From contig NC_035790.1 in NCBI RefSeq assembly GCF_001653235.2, positions 2,170,001 through 2,234,000 of the forward strand: a stretch of 64,000 bases of DNA, read 5' to 3'. Positions within the stretch are counted from its first letter, which is position 1. Each line of letters begins with the position of its first letter. Below the pieces are notes generated by a model. The model was given only the letters and a program-made list of their open reading frames with translations, did no database searches and had not been told where the DNA came from. This stretch comes from Pochonia chlamydosporia 170 (taxonomy: Eukaryota > Ascomycota > Sordariomycetes > Hypocreales > Clavicipitaceae). A program made the translations under genes and the position numbers. Below are positions 1 through 12,862 of the stretch, one piece after another.

Positions 1-745
1 TTGATTTCGGTAATCCTCGGGCCGCAGCCGCGCAAGATAACAGCGTTGTCAGAGATGCGCGCAAAGCAGCATCGTTGTCCTCACGGACCGAAGGAGACAT
101 GAAAGACGGGCCAGCCCCCCTGTTCACACGAGACTGTGAGCGTTGGGAGAAAGATGGACGAGTGAATCCGCTATGGGGATGAGGCGGCATGCTAGAAGTA
201 GCAGAGTGGCTTCGTTGCGGAACGTTTCCAGGCGGATGTGAGAATGCATTTGGCTGTGGGCGGAACACGGGTCTATCAGAAAGACGACCAAGGGCAGTTG
301 CGTCGTCGCCGTCAGAGTCTGAGTCTGCATCCGAGCCTTGGCCAGCATCTTCGGTCGGTGGTCGGGAGTTCTCCATCGAACTGGTAAGCATGCGATCATC
401 GTCGCTCTCGCTCTCGTCATATTCCTCTTGGCTGCTTGTGCCTGCAGCGGCGTGTATGGCTGTTTGCTGATGAGGCAACGATCGCGCGGATGCTTGTAAG
501 CGACGACGGCGATTATATGGACCTCCAACGCGCAGACCAGTGGTGACGATTTCATCCCCGATGCTAGATAAGGATGAGGAAGACGGTTGTGAGGCAACTT
601 CGACCCATGATTCTACGACCGTTAGATGGGCAGATAGACTGGGAGATGATGGTGATGGTGGCGGTGACGGTGACGGTGACATACCTTCAAAGCGACGAGG
701 GTGCGACAAACCCGGGCTGGATCTGGAGGGGCCGGGTTGTGACAT
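1..745 (-). CDS. Ser/Pro-rich hypothetical protein, N-terminal 248 codons (runs off left edge)
   Basis: An uninterrupted minus-strand frame starts at the ATG at 743-745 and stays open to base 1, giving 248 codons and no stop, so the gene continues outside the window. The N-terminus is a Ser-Pro repeat (encoded by the GGTGAC repeats near 648-680), followed by a conserved-looking patch containing VESWVEVASQPSSSSLSS and GDEIVTTGLRV. Next come a basic RRRRLQ stretch and acidic Ser/Asp runs. The last visible part, ending near SVREDNDAALRASLTTLLSC, is less biased and may lead into a structured domain. Composition suggests a mostly disordered protein. I do not recognise a named family. The overlapping frame at 124-597 is a shadow of this gene. 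Confidence is high that the region is coding, low on function. Confidence 0.72.
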   Translation of the reverse strand, partial: MSQPGPSRSSPGLSHPRRFEGMSPSPSPPPSPSSPSLSAHLTVVESWVEVASQPSSSSLSSIGDEIVTTGLRVGGPYNRRRRLQASARSLPHQQTAIHAAAGTSSQEEYDESESDDDRMLTSSMENSRPPTEDAGQGSDADSDSDGDDATALGRLSDRPVFRPQPNAFSHPPGNVPQRSHSATSSMPPHPHSGFTRPSFSQRSQSRVNRGAGPSFMSPSVREDNDAALRASLTTLLSCAAAARGLPKS

Positions 746-2731
746 GTTGCTGGCGGGTTGACTTGGATTCCCTTCCATTTTCACAAAATGGACTTTTTTG
801 TTTGCTACGGCGAGTCAAGAGGATGAACGGCGATGGCATGTACGGAAAGCGCAGGAAGTGAAGGCTGAGTGTTGACAAAGCTATCCGTCGTCTGGTGATG
901 CGATAACGAAACGATGACGGCACCCCAACGTTGAGCGTTGAGCGGTCGGCGAGCCCCGCCTTCTCAAGCTGTCGCGAGGTGGCTCTCGGTTTGGGTTCGT
1001 GGGTTGCCTTGCCAGGCGGTTTGCGAGAGAGACAAAGAGACCGGTGAGAAATAAAAGTAGGGTATCTTGGGATATGTGAAGATGCACTCGGACGAAAAGG
1101 AAAATGGAGGAAAAAATTGAAGAGTAGGCACAGTATGCGCGGAGCGATAAGGAAGGAGACGTTGAGATGGTGCGAAGTCGGGAGGAGGCAGTCGTTCGTT
1201 CTGAAGGGTGAACTGGTCGTGCTGTATGTTCAATGTTGCAGCAAGCAACTATCGGTACTGTACTTCTGGCGAAGGAGTATGTACTTACGAGCCAGGATGT
1301 GATTGCGCCATGTCAAAGTCAAGGTCAAGCGGATGCCCAGGTACCTAGGTACTCTGTTCTGGGCGCATGTACCCTGGGCTCTTGCTTTATTTTGCGCCTG
1401 TTGGGGGGTTGGGCAATGCCTTCCAGTTCATGTCCTTGTGCTCTGTGCTCAAGCTGCCCCCGTCTCCGTCTGTGGCTTCTGAGACCAAACAACTTTGTAC
1501 TCAACTTGCACATTCGAATCAAGATGCTGGCATCTACGCAAGTGCCAATAACAGCATCTTTCCCCCTCTTTGATCTGTTGGCCTTTTCTCCACGTCTTTT
1601 GTCTGCAACGCTTACTCGGCGTTTGGGCCACGAGAGCCACTACGGTTTGCGTGCTGACGGGGCTGATGAGCAAGTATTGGTACTTGGAATGATGGCGTAC
1701 CGTGTGGGTGCATCACGAGATGCCGGAGATGAACTGTCCATGGAGTCGTGGGACACGCCGCCAAAACACAACGACCACGAACCATAGGATTCGAAATATT
1801 CGCACGGTACTAACATCGGGCTAATTTGTACTCAGCATGCGCACCGGTCGGTCTCCTGTACCCGTCGACCCGTCGAGCCAAACGTCAACGGCGGTGAAGA
1901 GTCGTCCACTTGCGCCCCATGTACATGTACATTATGCACTTGGCTGGCTGTCGTGCGACATGCGGATCGTGACCTCCGGGGCGGGGTTATGCCTAAACCA
2001 GCGACCATTTGATCAATGCGTGTTCAATCCGCATGCAACATCTGGAACATTGTGAGCACTCACAGTCCATTGGCTGAGTTGCAAGTCAGATTGACGACAT
2101 GGGTTGCGCTGCGCTGTCTCTGGAGGCTTGTTTGTACCACCTGTCAACGGGTGGCTGTCCTCGTGGTGCCATAGATGCCACCAGAATGTCTTGTCCGTGT
2201 GATGAGTGCGTCGTACATAACCTGTTCAGCTGCTGCATTTATTGAATATGATGCTTCTTCAGCCTGTCATATGGCTTTGATAGGTGCAGTTTGTGACTGC
2301 GAGGCAAAGAAGCGTTATTGTTCAGTCATTTTGACTTGATGCCAATGCTGTCTTCCCTGGCTCCAAGTTGACCGCTTCAATACTGTATTGCACGATGGCA
2401 GATGCATGCCAATCTGGACTGAATCTTGGGTCGCTGCCATCACTCGAACAGGCTTCCGCTTACACACCTCTTCGGAGAAAGTAAGAACCAAGAGAAACCA
2501 CCAATATTACCAACCGAGACTCGCGTTCCTGCAGCAGTGCAACTGCAACCATAAATCACAGTCTATTCTCCAAGAAAGTGAGATGGATGTATACACAACC
2601 CCAGCATGACCAAACAATAAGCACAACATCCTTGACCGATACAACCGAAACAATGTCGTATTAAATACTCCGCACGAAAATGTAAGTAATCTAAGATACA
2701 AAAGCTCCTTCTTGTCAACCAAATGGTCATG
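746..2731. other. Intergenic region, no supported gene
   Basis: This stretch lies upstream of the minus-strand gene at 1-745 and downstream of the sugar transporter. Open frames here (the longest is 1233-1787 plus) have no recognisable domain and no codon-like bias. A short palindrome, GTACCTAGGTAC, sits at 1341-1352. I see nothing else that can be supported. Confidence 0.5.
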
Positions 2732-4628
2732 TCACTTCCGATGTGCAATTTCCACATGGCTATTTCCCCTCCTACTCTCCTCCGTGACCCTGGCCCCAAT
2801 ACTTTCACCACCGACTTCGCCCATGCTCGCCTTCCAGTGCAGCTCAATCTTATCTCCGGTAAACAACTTGTCAATCTGCTCCAGCGAGAGATTTCTTGTC
2901 TCAGGATAGAAGAAATAGATCATCAGGAGGAAGGCAAAGTTGAAGACGCAAAAGTATACGTATGTCTGGTAGCCGAGGCTCTTGATACTAACGGAGGTAA
3001 TTTCCACGACTAAAAAGGTGAATATCCCTACGATGTGTTAGTTTCAGTTTACAATACACCACACATCGATGAGATAGAAGGGAAGGAAAAGAAAACCCAC
3101 AATTCGACGCCGTAGCCAAGGCCGCCGCCCGAGATCGAATAGCCAAAGGCGCATACTCTGCGGGCAACAGCCACGGAATCGCCAACAAGCCAACCGAAAA
3201 GAAGAAATTAAACAGAAACAACATAACAGTAGCTACGATCCCCGCGCTCGCCGAGCCATTCGACACCGTCCCCGCCAAAATAGCCATGCAGGCACCCTGA
3301 CCAAATGCCGCGAAGAGCATCAACTTCCGCCTCCCCAGCCTATCAATCAGCCAAATCGGCACCAAGGACGACAGCCAGTACGCAATGCCGTTGAAGCCAG
3401 CTAGCAGCAACGACAGATTATGCGACAGGCCCACGCTTTGCTGAAAAATCACCGGCGCGTAATACGTAATCAGGTTTATACCCGAAATCTGCTGCATGAA
3501 TTGCCCGCCTATGCCAAGCATAGTCCTGTAAAAGAACTTTTGTTCGCCGTTTTTGAAGAGGGACCGGAAGCTGTTGCCGCTTGCGGCTCGTCTCTCTTCG
3601 GCGATGGCGTCTTGAATCTCGGTGAGGTGGCAGGTGATGATGTCGTCGTCGGGACTCATCTTGTGGGCGTCGACTTCGACAGACCAGAGGACTTGACGGG
3701 CTTAGTCGTGGCGGTCGTGAGCGACGAGCCAGCGGGGTGATTCGGGGAGGAAGAGTATGCCTATGACGGTGATGATGGCGAAGAGGCATTGTAAGGCGAG
3801 GGGGAAGCGGAACTGTGCGTCGTTGGGGACGTAGGACATGCCGCAGTCCACCCAGTATGCTATCATGACGCCGAATACGGTGATGGAGAGCTCGATGCAG
3901 AGCTGGGAATGGCTAGTTTTAGTTTTGTGTCAGGTTTGTAGATGGAGTGAGGGAGGCTTACTCCTTTGCCACGTTTGCTGGCGACCATGAGTTCGGAGTG
4001 GCAGACAGCTGTTGATGGCAGTTCGTTAGTATTGGTGATATTTCGAATGAGTGAGTTGAGGTGGTTGCGTACGGATGGTGCTTGTATTGAGACCATTGCC
4101 CAGACCGGCTACGATTCTACCGGCAATCATGTGTGGAATTGTACTAGCACATGCCTGTAAGGCACCTCCGATGCTGAGAATCACACAGCCTAGCATGATT
4201 GTTCGTCGTCGGCCGAGACGTTCGGCGAAGACGAAGGCGATTAAGGCGCCGAAGAAGCATCCCTGGTGTGTTAGTTGTTAATACGTTGTCTAGACAAGGT
4301 AGTGCTGGTCGGAGCTCACGATTTCATAAATGGCAACTCTGATAGACTGTATTAGTGTGAGCTTGTCTTTGAAGAGATCAAATCAATGGACGTACACCGT
4401 GCCCTGGAGGGATGCGCTTCCATGTCCTGATTCTGTTGTGTCCATCTCGGGAAACGTGCGGGTGAATGCATCGCCTGCCAACAGGCCACTCATTACTCCT
4501 TGGTCGTAGCCAAACCTGCCCGAGAGTTAGTAGCATGTCATTGAAGCTATCTGATCTTCGTACAGTAAGAAGCCGGCACCGGCCGTGGCCGTGATGGCCC
4601 AATTCAAGGGTCGCCCGATGAGGCCCAT
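2732..4628 (-). pseudogene. MFS sugar transporter gene with an in-frame stop codon
   Basis: Seven exons read as a hexose-transporter-type MFS protein: 4628-4564, 4515-4398, 4346-4320, 4262-4073, 4008-3962, 3902-3101 and 3027-2732. All junctions are GT-AG, all phases agree, and the sum is 515 codons, the normal family size. Family motifs are present: GYDQGVMSG in the first membrane region, ERLGRRRTI, STIPVCHSE, LPESPRWLVAHDR, QQISGIN, RLGRRK, a PAEYAPLAIRSR loop and the PETRNLSLEQID tail. Codon 216, just after PESPRWLVAHDRHD, is TAA (bases 3704-3702), where relatives usually carry Glu or another polar residue. Reading resumes in the same frame with ARQVLW. As written the product stops at 215 residues, after about half the membrane helices. 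Either this is a recent pseudogene, a polymorphism or a base error; nothing else in the gene is damaged. Confidence 0.82.
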
Positions 4629-5564
4629 GTTCCAAGTGACAGCTCGATGCAATGGCGTTTGGGAAGCAATAATACAGTCAATTGAGACATGGGAAGTATG
4701 TCTATAGTGTTAGGTCTCGAGAACGGGCTCCCTTGACCTTTTAAACCAGAGCAGTTCTTGGAGTCTTGGCTCTATTGACCGTGTAAGCCATGATGCCTGC
4801 TTCGGCACAAGAACCCCGCGCAATTGCCGAAGAGGACTATTGACTATTAACCAAGTAAGTTGATGCTCGTGCTTGTGGGGTGAATGACATCCGTCTTGGT
4901 ATTTTCTTGGGGCAATGCTGAGGGCGCTAACAGTTTCCCATCTGGTGGACGGGCTGGGTGCTGTGACGAAGAGAAGAAATAGTAAAAGAAACAGCAGGGG
5001 CTGCCATTTTGTTTGAGGGTGATACTTGTTTGACCTGGATTACATTCTGTCTTTGCTTCTCGGCGTACGTGGTTGTGTGTAAAGGTCGAAATTGTAAAGA
5101 TCGTGAGAATGATGGTCCCAGTTGCGATGGAACATGTCTCATAGACTGGTAAATAACAATCTTGTCAAGCTCAAAAGGATTGCATGTCAGAGGAAATGCA
5201 ATTCAATATTGGAATTAAATTCACACCACAGAGTTGGCTGCGTCATATACCGTTCGCCATGTTCCTATTTGTTGTAATCTGCCAAACGCCAGAAATGGAA
5301 GCCCCAAGCGCCGACTTACACCGGCAATCTATCCATCCCAATCGTCAACACTCGCACACCAGGCCATAATGGCAGCAATAAGCGCATTCTCTACCCAGCT
5401 CATGTTTTGAAATGTCAAATTAAGATAAATTAATCAAATTTCTGGGGTATATCCAATTCTGTCGCCGCCACCACTCCAAACCTCCATCTTGCTTCACAGC
5501 TCCATCAACATGACGCATGCTAATTAACATCCATGCAAACACCTTCAACCCCCGACGCAGCTAC
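4629..5564. other. Intergenic region between two MFS genes
   Basis: About 0.9 kb lies between the start of the minus-strand sugar transporter and the 3' end of the minus-strand antiporter, so it should hold the promoter of the former and the terminator of the latter. No coding frame or repeat stands out. Confidence 0.45.
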
Positions 5565-7274
5565 TCAGATATTAGATCCATCCGCCTTCTCAAACCGTCG
5601 ATATCTCTCCTCCCTCCACTTAGGCCCCCATCTCCGAACAACAAATATCGACGGGCTCGCAGCCAAAACCACCAGCGCCAAAAACAAATACGTAAACCCA
5701 TACCCCCAAGCATCAATAATGTACTGCACCACCGCCGTGCCAACCGCGCTGATGCCCGCCCTCGTCAAGTTAAACGACGACGAAACCCGTCCCGCATTCA
5801 TCGGGTACAAATCCACCAACAAGGTGGTGAGAATCGAAATCGGTCCCGCGAGCCCCATCCCCGCGAGGAACAGGATAATCAGCGGCGCCGCAAGACTCAC
5901 ACCCGAGTCGACTACCCAGCCCCATACTGCAGTGGTGATGAAGGCGAGCAGAGTCCACGGCCACATGAGACCCAGTCGGGCTCTCTCGATGGGGAACTTT
6001 CTCAGTTCGTCGCCTCGCTTGCGATCCGCGGAGACGCCTACGCTCTTTGCGACGCGGGCGTAGTTCCAGTTGAGTAGTCTGCCGACCAGGGCGGCGCCAA
6101 CCACCGACCCAATCGCGTAGGGGATGTAGCAGAGTCCGACCTGGAGGTCATTGAAGTTGTAGCGCCGCCGGATGACGTCTTGGAGTGGGACGAGCATCGC
6201 GTAGTTGGCCATGACGAAGAGCGACATGAACAGCATGAGGAGGCCGACGTCCTTTTCGAAGATGATTCTGATGGCGGCAAAGATGTTGGGAATGGGTATT
6301 CGAAAGGGTAGTTTCTTGGGCTCGGGGATTTCCACTTCCGATCCGGGAGTTGCTGACTCGATATCGCGTCTCTTGCGGCGCCATTGGATATATGATGTGA
6401 GTGATGTGTTGAGCCGTGGCGGAGGGATCGATCCATTGCCAACAATGTTACGTGCAGTCTGTTACAGTCAGCTATCCCATACACAACTCAGCATCTCATC
6501 CCCTCGACATGCATGATTGCTCACCTCTGGCACAAACGGCACGAAAATCGCAACAAACACCCCGGCCGCAATAGTCAAGAACCAAAATGTAGACCTCCAC
6601 CCCAAGTACTGCGTCAGAATGCCGCCCAACACTGGCGCCAGGGCCGGCGCAAACATGACGCTCGACTGCACCGCCGTGATGTATCCTCCCCTCTCTGCAG
6701 CCGTAGTCAAGTCAGCGACCACGGCACTGCCAATGGCCACGGTGGCACTGCTACCGGTGCTTTGCAGAGCTCGTAGGACCATCAGCGCCGCATAATTGTG
6801 CTGTAGTGCCAAGCCGATATTGGCACCCAGGTAGATGGCGAAGGTGAGGGCGTAGACGGGCCGTCTGCCAATCTGGTCACTTAGATCGCCGAAGAAGAGA
6901 GGCGCAATAGCCTGCATTATTTGGTAGACAGTCACTGTGAGATTGATCTCGCCGAGGGAGCGGTGGTATGCGTCGGCGATGGGGGTGATAGCGGGCAGGT
7001 AGATGAAGGATGAGAAGGGGGAGAAGATTGTGCTGAAGACGGTCATAAGAATGACGAATACTTTGATCCTGGATGAGAAGACGGAGTGTATGGGGCGCTC
7101 GTTTGATTGCTGAGGCTCGAGGACTTGACCTGGTTGGGGTTCATGGTGAGTGTCGTTGCTTTGAGCGTTGTCCTTTTCAGTGGGAGGTTGTTGCGGAGAG
7201 TATGAACCTGCTGCATCATCATTTTGCCCATCGTTTGTCCCCGGGGATTCCTTCTCTGGAGTTGTGTCAGTCAT
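5565..7274 (-). CDS. MFS drug:H+ antiporter (DHA1-type, 12 membrane segments)
   Basis: Two exons, 7274-6525 and 6458-5565, are joined by a 66-bp GT-AG intron in phase 0 to give 547 residues. The first roughly 80 residues are hydrophilic and Gln/Asn/Pro-rich. They precede the first helix (VFVILMTVFSTIFSPFSSFIYLPA) and a DHA1-like AITPIADAYHRSLGEINLTVTVYQ segment. Motif A appears as GDLSDQIGRRPVY. Later come GSAVVADLTTAAERGGY and GLGWRS-type loops (QYLGWRSTFW), a long central cytosolic loop with RRKRRD, and six more hydrophobic segments in exon 2. Members of this family export small toxic compounds or polyamines at the plasma membrane using the proton gradient. The substrate cannot be told from sequence. 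It lies in tandem with the broken sugar transporter but shares no obvious pathway with it. Confidence 0.9.
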
Positions 7275-8543
7275 GATGTTTTGTTTGCCTTGATATACAG
7301 GGACGGAGGTGGTGTTATTGGTTGGCGCAAGGCATCTTTTATATGCTGACGAGATGTCAAGTAGCGAGACCGCCGGATTCCGTGGTTTCTCAACGCATCA
7401 ACAATATTTTCAAGGGTATCACAAGTGAAATGAATAAGTTGAATCACAGCATGGAGTTTCTAAATCTAAAGTCCGAAGTTTGAACACCAAGTAGATTGGA
7501 AACAGAAATAGGATGGATCAAATTGGTAGCAAGTCTCGATTGCGGTGGTATGTGATGTCACGGTCCGGACGGGAGACCCACTTTCGCCGTGCCGAGAGTC
7601 GGTGCCGACAGCGCTCCGGCGTTTACTCTAATGCAAAAGGTGCTGCAAGTTGTTTGTGTTGCGAACTCACACTTTTCATTGCCAACTAGATTGAAGCAGT
7701 CTACATGACTTATGGCAGGTAGCTCTATTACGGGGTGCGAGGGCAGATGATTCACTGGCTGCCACAACTATTCTTACCATCCCGTGGTCCAAACTTGGTT
7801 ACCAAGCACTCAAAACAAGAAATGTGTCGCTCCTTAACTACACTGCGCCATCTCCCATCTAACCAGAACTTCTAGTATAGCCAAATTGAAGCCAATGAAC
7901 CCAAATCAGGTACAAGAATATGCCAAGACGGAGTGATGCCCAAAGAATCTGTCATTTACGGAGCCGAGCTGGCGTTTCGGCTGAGTCCCGACTTTTGGGC
8001 GGCGCCCCACCCGCTGCTACGCCGGCCAGATTTCATCGTATTGCATGTCTGGTCACTTCCAAGTTTAATATAGGAAGAAGTACATATATTTGAGCCGTAA
8101 CCGTCTCAAGGATCCGCATACCCAACCATGTTTTGGAATACAAGATGTTGAAGACGTGTTTTCTCAAACTCTTCACAGTGTTCCCAGGCCATCTTGGATA
8201 TGAGCTTGCCGACGTCGGCACCGACACTCTCGTAGCATCACCACCACCATCCTGCAAGTGACCGACTTGGAACACGCTAATCATTTCAAACGTGGGGTCT
8301 GCAGCATCATTTGTTCGTCTTGACATTTCTTAAGGCCGTTGCAATTGACTTTTATCAATTGAATTTTCTTAATTCCGAAAGGTGGAGTTTTCAACACTGT
8401 CCCATTGTGGTGAATCCCAGCTCTAATATAAAACCACCCGTATCGAAATAACATTTGTGAAGCCAATATCACCTACAACGAGACATACTTTCCTTACACC
8501 ACTCACAAATCGCCTCACTCTTCCACTTACACTCATACTCAAA
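7275..8543. other. Divergent intergenic region
   Basis: About 1.27 kb separates the minus-strand antiporter from the plus-strand isochorismatase-like gene, so both promoters should lie here. Open frames inside it are short and unconvincing. I see no repeat or RNA gene. Confidence 0.45.
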
Positions 8544-9173
8544 ATGACACCGCCAATCAACACCGCCGCAGCCCATCCCCCAGCCAAAACAGCCCTCCTC
8601 CTCCTCGACTACCACAACCACATCGTCGACATGATTAAACCCCCCGAAACAAAAACCAAAGTCATAAACGCGGCAAGTTCTCTCCTCAAAGCCGCTCGCG
8701 AAAGCTCAGCCACCATTGTCCACTGTGTCATCGACATGGACGCCCAGCCCGTCGAGACGAGCAAGATCAGAGAGCGCTGGGAATCAACTTACAAACCCAT
8801 GATTGCGTCGACTCCGGAAAAGCTTGCAATTACAGCCGATCTTGCTCCTGCTACAAGTAGCTCTGAGAAGGAATTCACGGTGGGCAAGGTTCCCGGGTGT
8901 GTTTCCGCCATGAAGACGCCTGGGTTTGTGAACACGCTGCGAGAGAAGCACGGTGTTGAGAGTTTGGTTATTTGTGGACTTATTTCGAGTGGTGCGGTTG
9001 TGAGTACGGCGCGGGAGGCGGCTGATTTGGGGTTTGTGACGACGGTGGTGGAGGATGGGTGTTGGGATTATGATGCTGCGTGCCATGAGGCTATTATGAG
9101 GAATGTTTTGCAGATGACGGCGTATACGACTGATTTGAAGGGAGGGTTGGAGTTATTGGGGGCTGGTAGTTAG
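8544..9173 (+). CDS. Isochorismatase-family (cysteine-hydrolase-like) protein lacking the catalytic Cys
   Basis: A single exon of 209 residues starts at the ATG at 8544, in good context (caaaATGac). The same frame opens earlier only at a GTG, which was rejected. The fold signature of the family is clear: ALLLLDYHNHIV with the catalytic Asp (D22), a VGKVPGCVSAM segment with the expected Lys (K115), and the core LVICGLISSGAVVSTAREAADLGF. In active amidohydrolases of this family the core carries a nucleophilic Cys two residues before the small-residue run (SGCV or TDVCV). Here the aligned residue is Ala151. A downstream DGCWDYD segment holds a different Cys (C173). The protein is therefore either catalytically inactive, differently catalytic or a binding protein. 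The gene is cytosolic by lack of signal or membrane segments. Confidence 0.85.
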   Translation: MTPPINTAAAHPPAKTALLLLDYHNHIVDMIKPPETKTKVINAASSLLKAARESSATIVHCVIDMDAQPVETSKIRERWESTYKPMIASTPEKLAITADLAPATSSSEKEFTVGKVPGCVSAMKTPGFVNTLREKHGVESLVICGLISSGAVVSTAREAADLGFVTTVVEDGCWDYDAACHEAIMRNVLQMTAYTTDLKGGLELLGAGS

Positions 9174-10353
9174 ACTGAGGCAATTTGTGGTACGATATTC
9201 GTCCATCATGGGGGATGAGTGTAAATGTAAAAGTTGTAGGAAGATTTGGCGATACATAATCCAGAACTATGAGAATACTTGGCAATGGGCCTGCGCTGAT
9301 AAGGAAATCTCCAAGAGATCGTCCCAGAATTGTCAATATTTTAAGGTCAACTTACTATATCGTTGTCCTCTGATTCCAATAGCATTTGAGACTGCAGAAT
9401 GAACCGATGTAAAATCGAGTGCATGCTATATACACCGAGCCACACGTAATTGCGGCCCAACTCCATCTGCATGGGCTTGGTGTCTCACGGCTGACTCTGT
9501 TGCAGTTAGGCTTGCTTTAGCCATATTGTTTTTCGTATTCACTTTCTCGGATATTATTTGCGTCCTCTTGCTAAGAATGACATTTAGGTCAAAGTGTTGC
9601 GAATATTTGGTGATGCACGATCGTGTGGACATGTGGTTGTGATGCGACTGTTGACGAAGCCCCTCGGATTCTTATTCGCATTCCACGTTTCCAGCCACTG
9701 TCAGAGACAAAGTGGTACGGCAGTGGTACGATCTGTCTTGGGGGCCAGATGCAGAACCTTGAAAGTCCAAAAAAAAAAAAAACATCTAAACCTCCCCAGT
9801 GCCATAAAAGTGTCATCCGACAGTCCATTCACGGCGGTGAATTGCAAATAAGGACATGCTCCAACAAGCTGAGAAGTGCATGCAGGACATTCCCTCATGG
9901 ATGGTCATTGCATGTGCGGCTCATTTCTCGCCATCATCTCAATGCCCAGCCAAAAGTGCACCAGAAAAGACATACCACTTTTGCGCAATCCGAATACGAG
10001 ACACCCTGCGCCGTGGTAATCGAAAGAGCTGATTGGACGGTCCCTGATTTTTTCGGCAGCGACCCACATACGCACTGCACAATGTGGGTCCCCCTGAGCC
10101 TGTGAAAGAACCAGGCTAGTAAACTTCCTCCAAATTATTTGCCCTTTATCAACCGTATCAAGACGCCACCCGCCTTTTCTTTCTTCATTACTCGGCCTTC
10201 ATTTTTGGGTTTGTTTCTTGCTTCATTAATCCAGCAAAAGGGGCACCGAGCATAGATTGCGTCCCTCTATTAAATTCCCTTGTGTTTTATTCGTCTTATC
10301 ATCGCCGAAACGAGTCGAGACACGCAGACGAAATCGCGGTGTTCCCATTCATC
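9174..10353. other. Upstream region of CYP51B
   Basis: About 1.2 kb lies between the isochorismatase-like gene and CYP51B, which are in the same orientation. It should contain the sterol-gene promoter. An inverted CCAAT box (ATTGG) sits at 10032-10036, about 320 bp before the start codon. A run of 14 A residues is at 9769-9782. The pyrimidine-rich stretch near 10180-10230 resembles a fungal transcription-start region. No coding frame is supported. Confidence 0.4.
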
Positions 10354-12067
<1,714 letters not shown>

Positions 12068-12862
12068 ACGTACTACTGGTGATTGCATGCATGCAAAATG
12101 AAAGCATGGGGATAAAAAGACGGGTAGCGGCTGTTTTGTGCGGGTATTTGTTTGTATTGTACATACCGGGCTGCCCGCTGGAGTTATTGTAGTCATTAGA
12201 CGGACGAGTCTACGTGGAAGCGCCCACGTGGTTGCATGAGACCCTATTAATATTTAATGCAATTAGAGTTTACAAACATGAAAGCCTAGATTACTGAGCA
12301 AGAGTGTGTATTTCGTGGGGTGCACGCAAAAGAAATATTGGTCTGGACGGCCAATACGCTCGTGGCCTTGCAGTCGTGTATATGCAGTCGTATCCGAGTT
12401 GACGTTGAATGTGGCGCTGTATGGGGAAAGGGAAGGCGTCATGAGTCAATGATTAATTGACTTGACCCTTTTACTTTAAGTGGTGCGCAAAACTGCAGCG
12501 CGCTTTCCGGCTGAAACGGCAACTAGAAACGCGACGCTGGCAGCCACCTTACCTAGGTCCTTAAGTACTCGACATTGAAACGTTGGCATTCCCGATGTTT
12601 AAGAACTTGCGCCTTCCTTCAATGTTTGCCTGGAGCTCCTTCTCAAGCAAGTAGTTGTTGCTGTTCGGTAACAGTCAGAAGGCCGGGCGTTTGTTTGGTC
12701 CGTCCAGTTCCAGTCCTGTTGACAGATTAGCCTGCAAGCTTCGACTTGGAATCAACACAACACAGCACACACACTCTTTACTTTTTGCACACTCATCATA
12801 TATCCATCTCATCAGAGCATCATTGAAAAACTTGCACTACTTAACCACATACTTTTAGCGCA
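12068..12862. other. Intergenic region
   Basis: About 0.8 kb lies between CYP51B and the DUF3074 gene, in the same orientation. The part from 12750 onward is CA-rich and pyrimidine-rich, as expected for a fungal leader (acacaacacagcacacac). No gene is seen. Confidence 0.4.

Noticed and set aside
124..597. 157-codon minus-strand frame
   Set aside because: It overlaps, in another frame, the much longer stop-free frame of the partial gene at 1-745, whose composition is protein-like.
1233..1787. 184-codon plus-strand frame
   Set aside because: No domain, no codon bias, and overlapping open frames on both strands; treated as chance.
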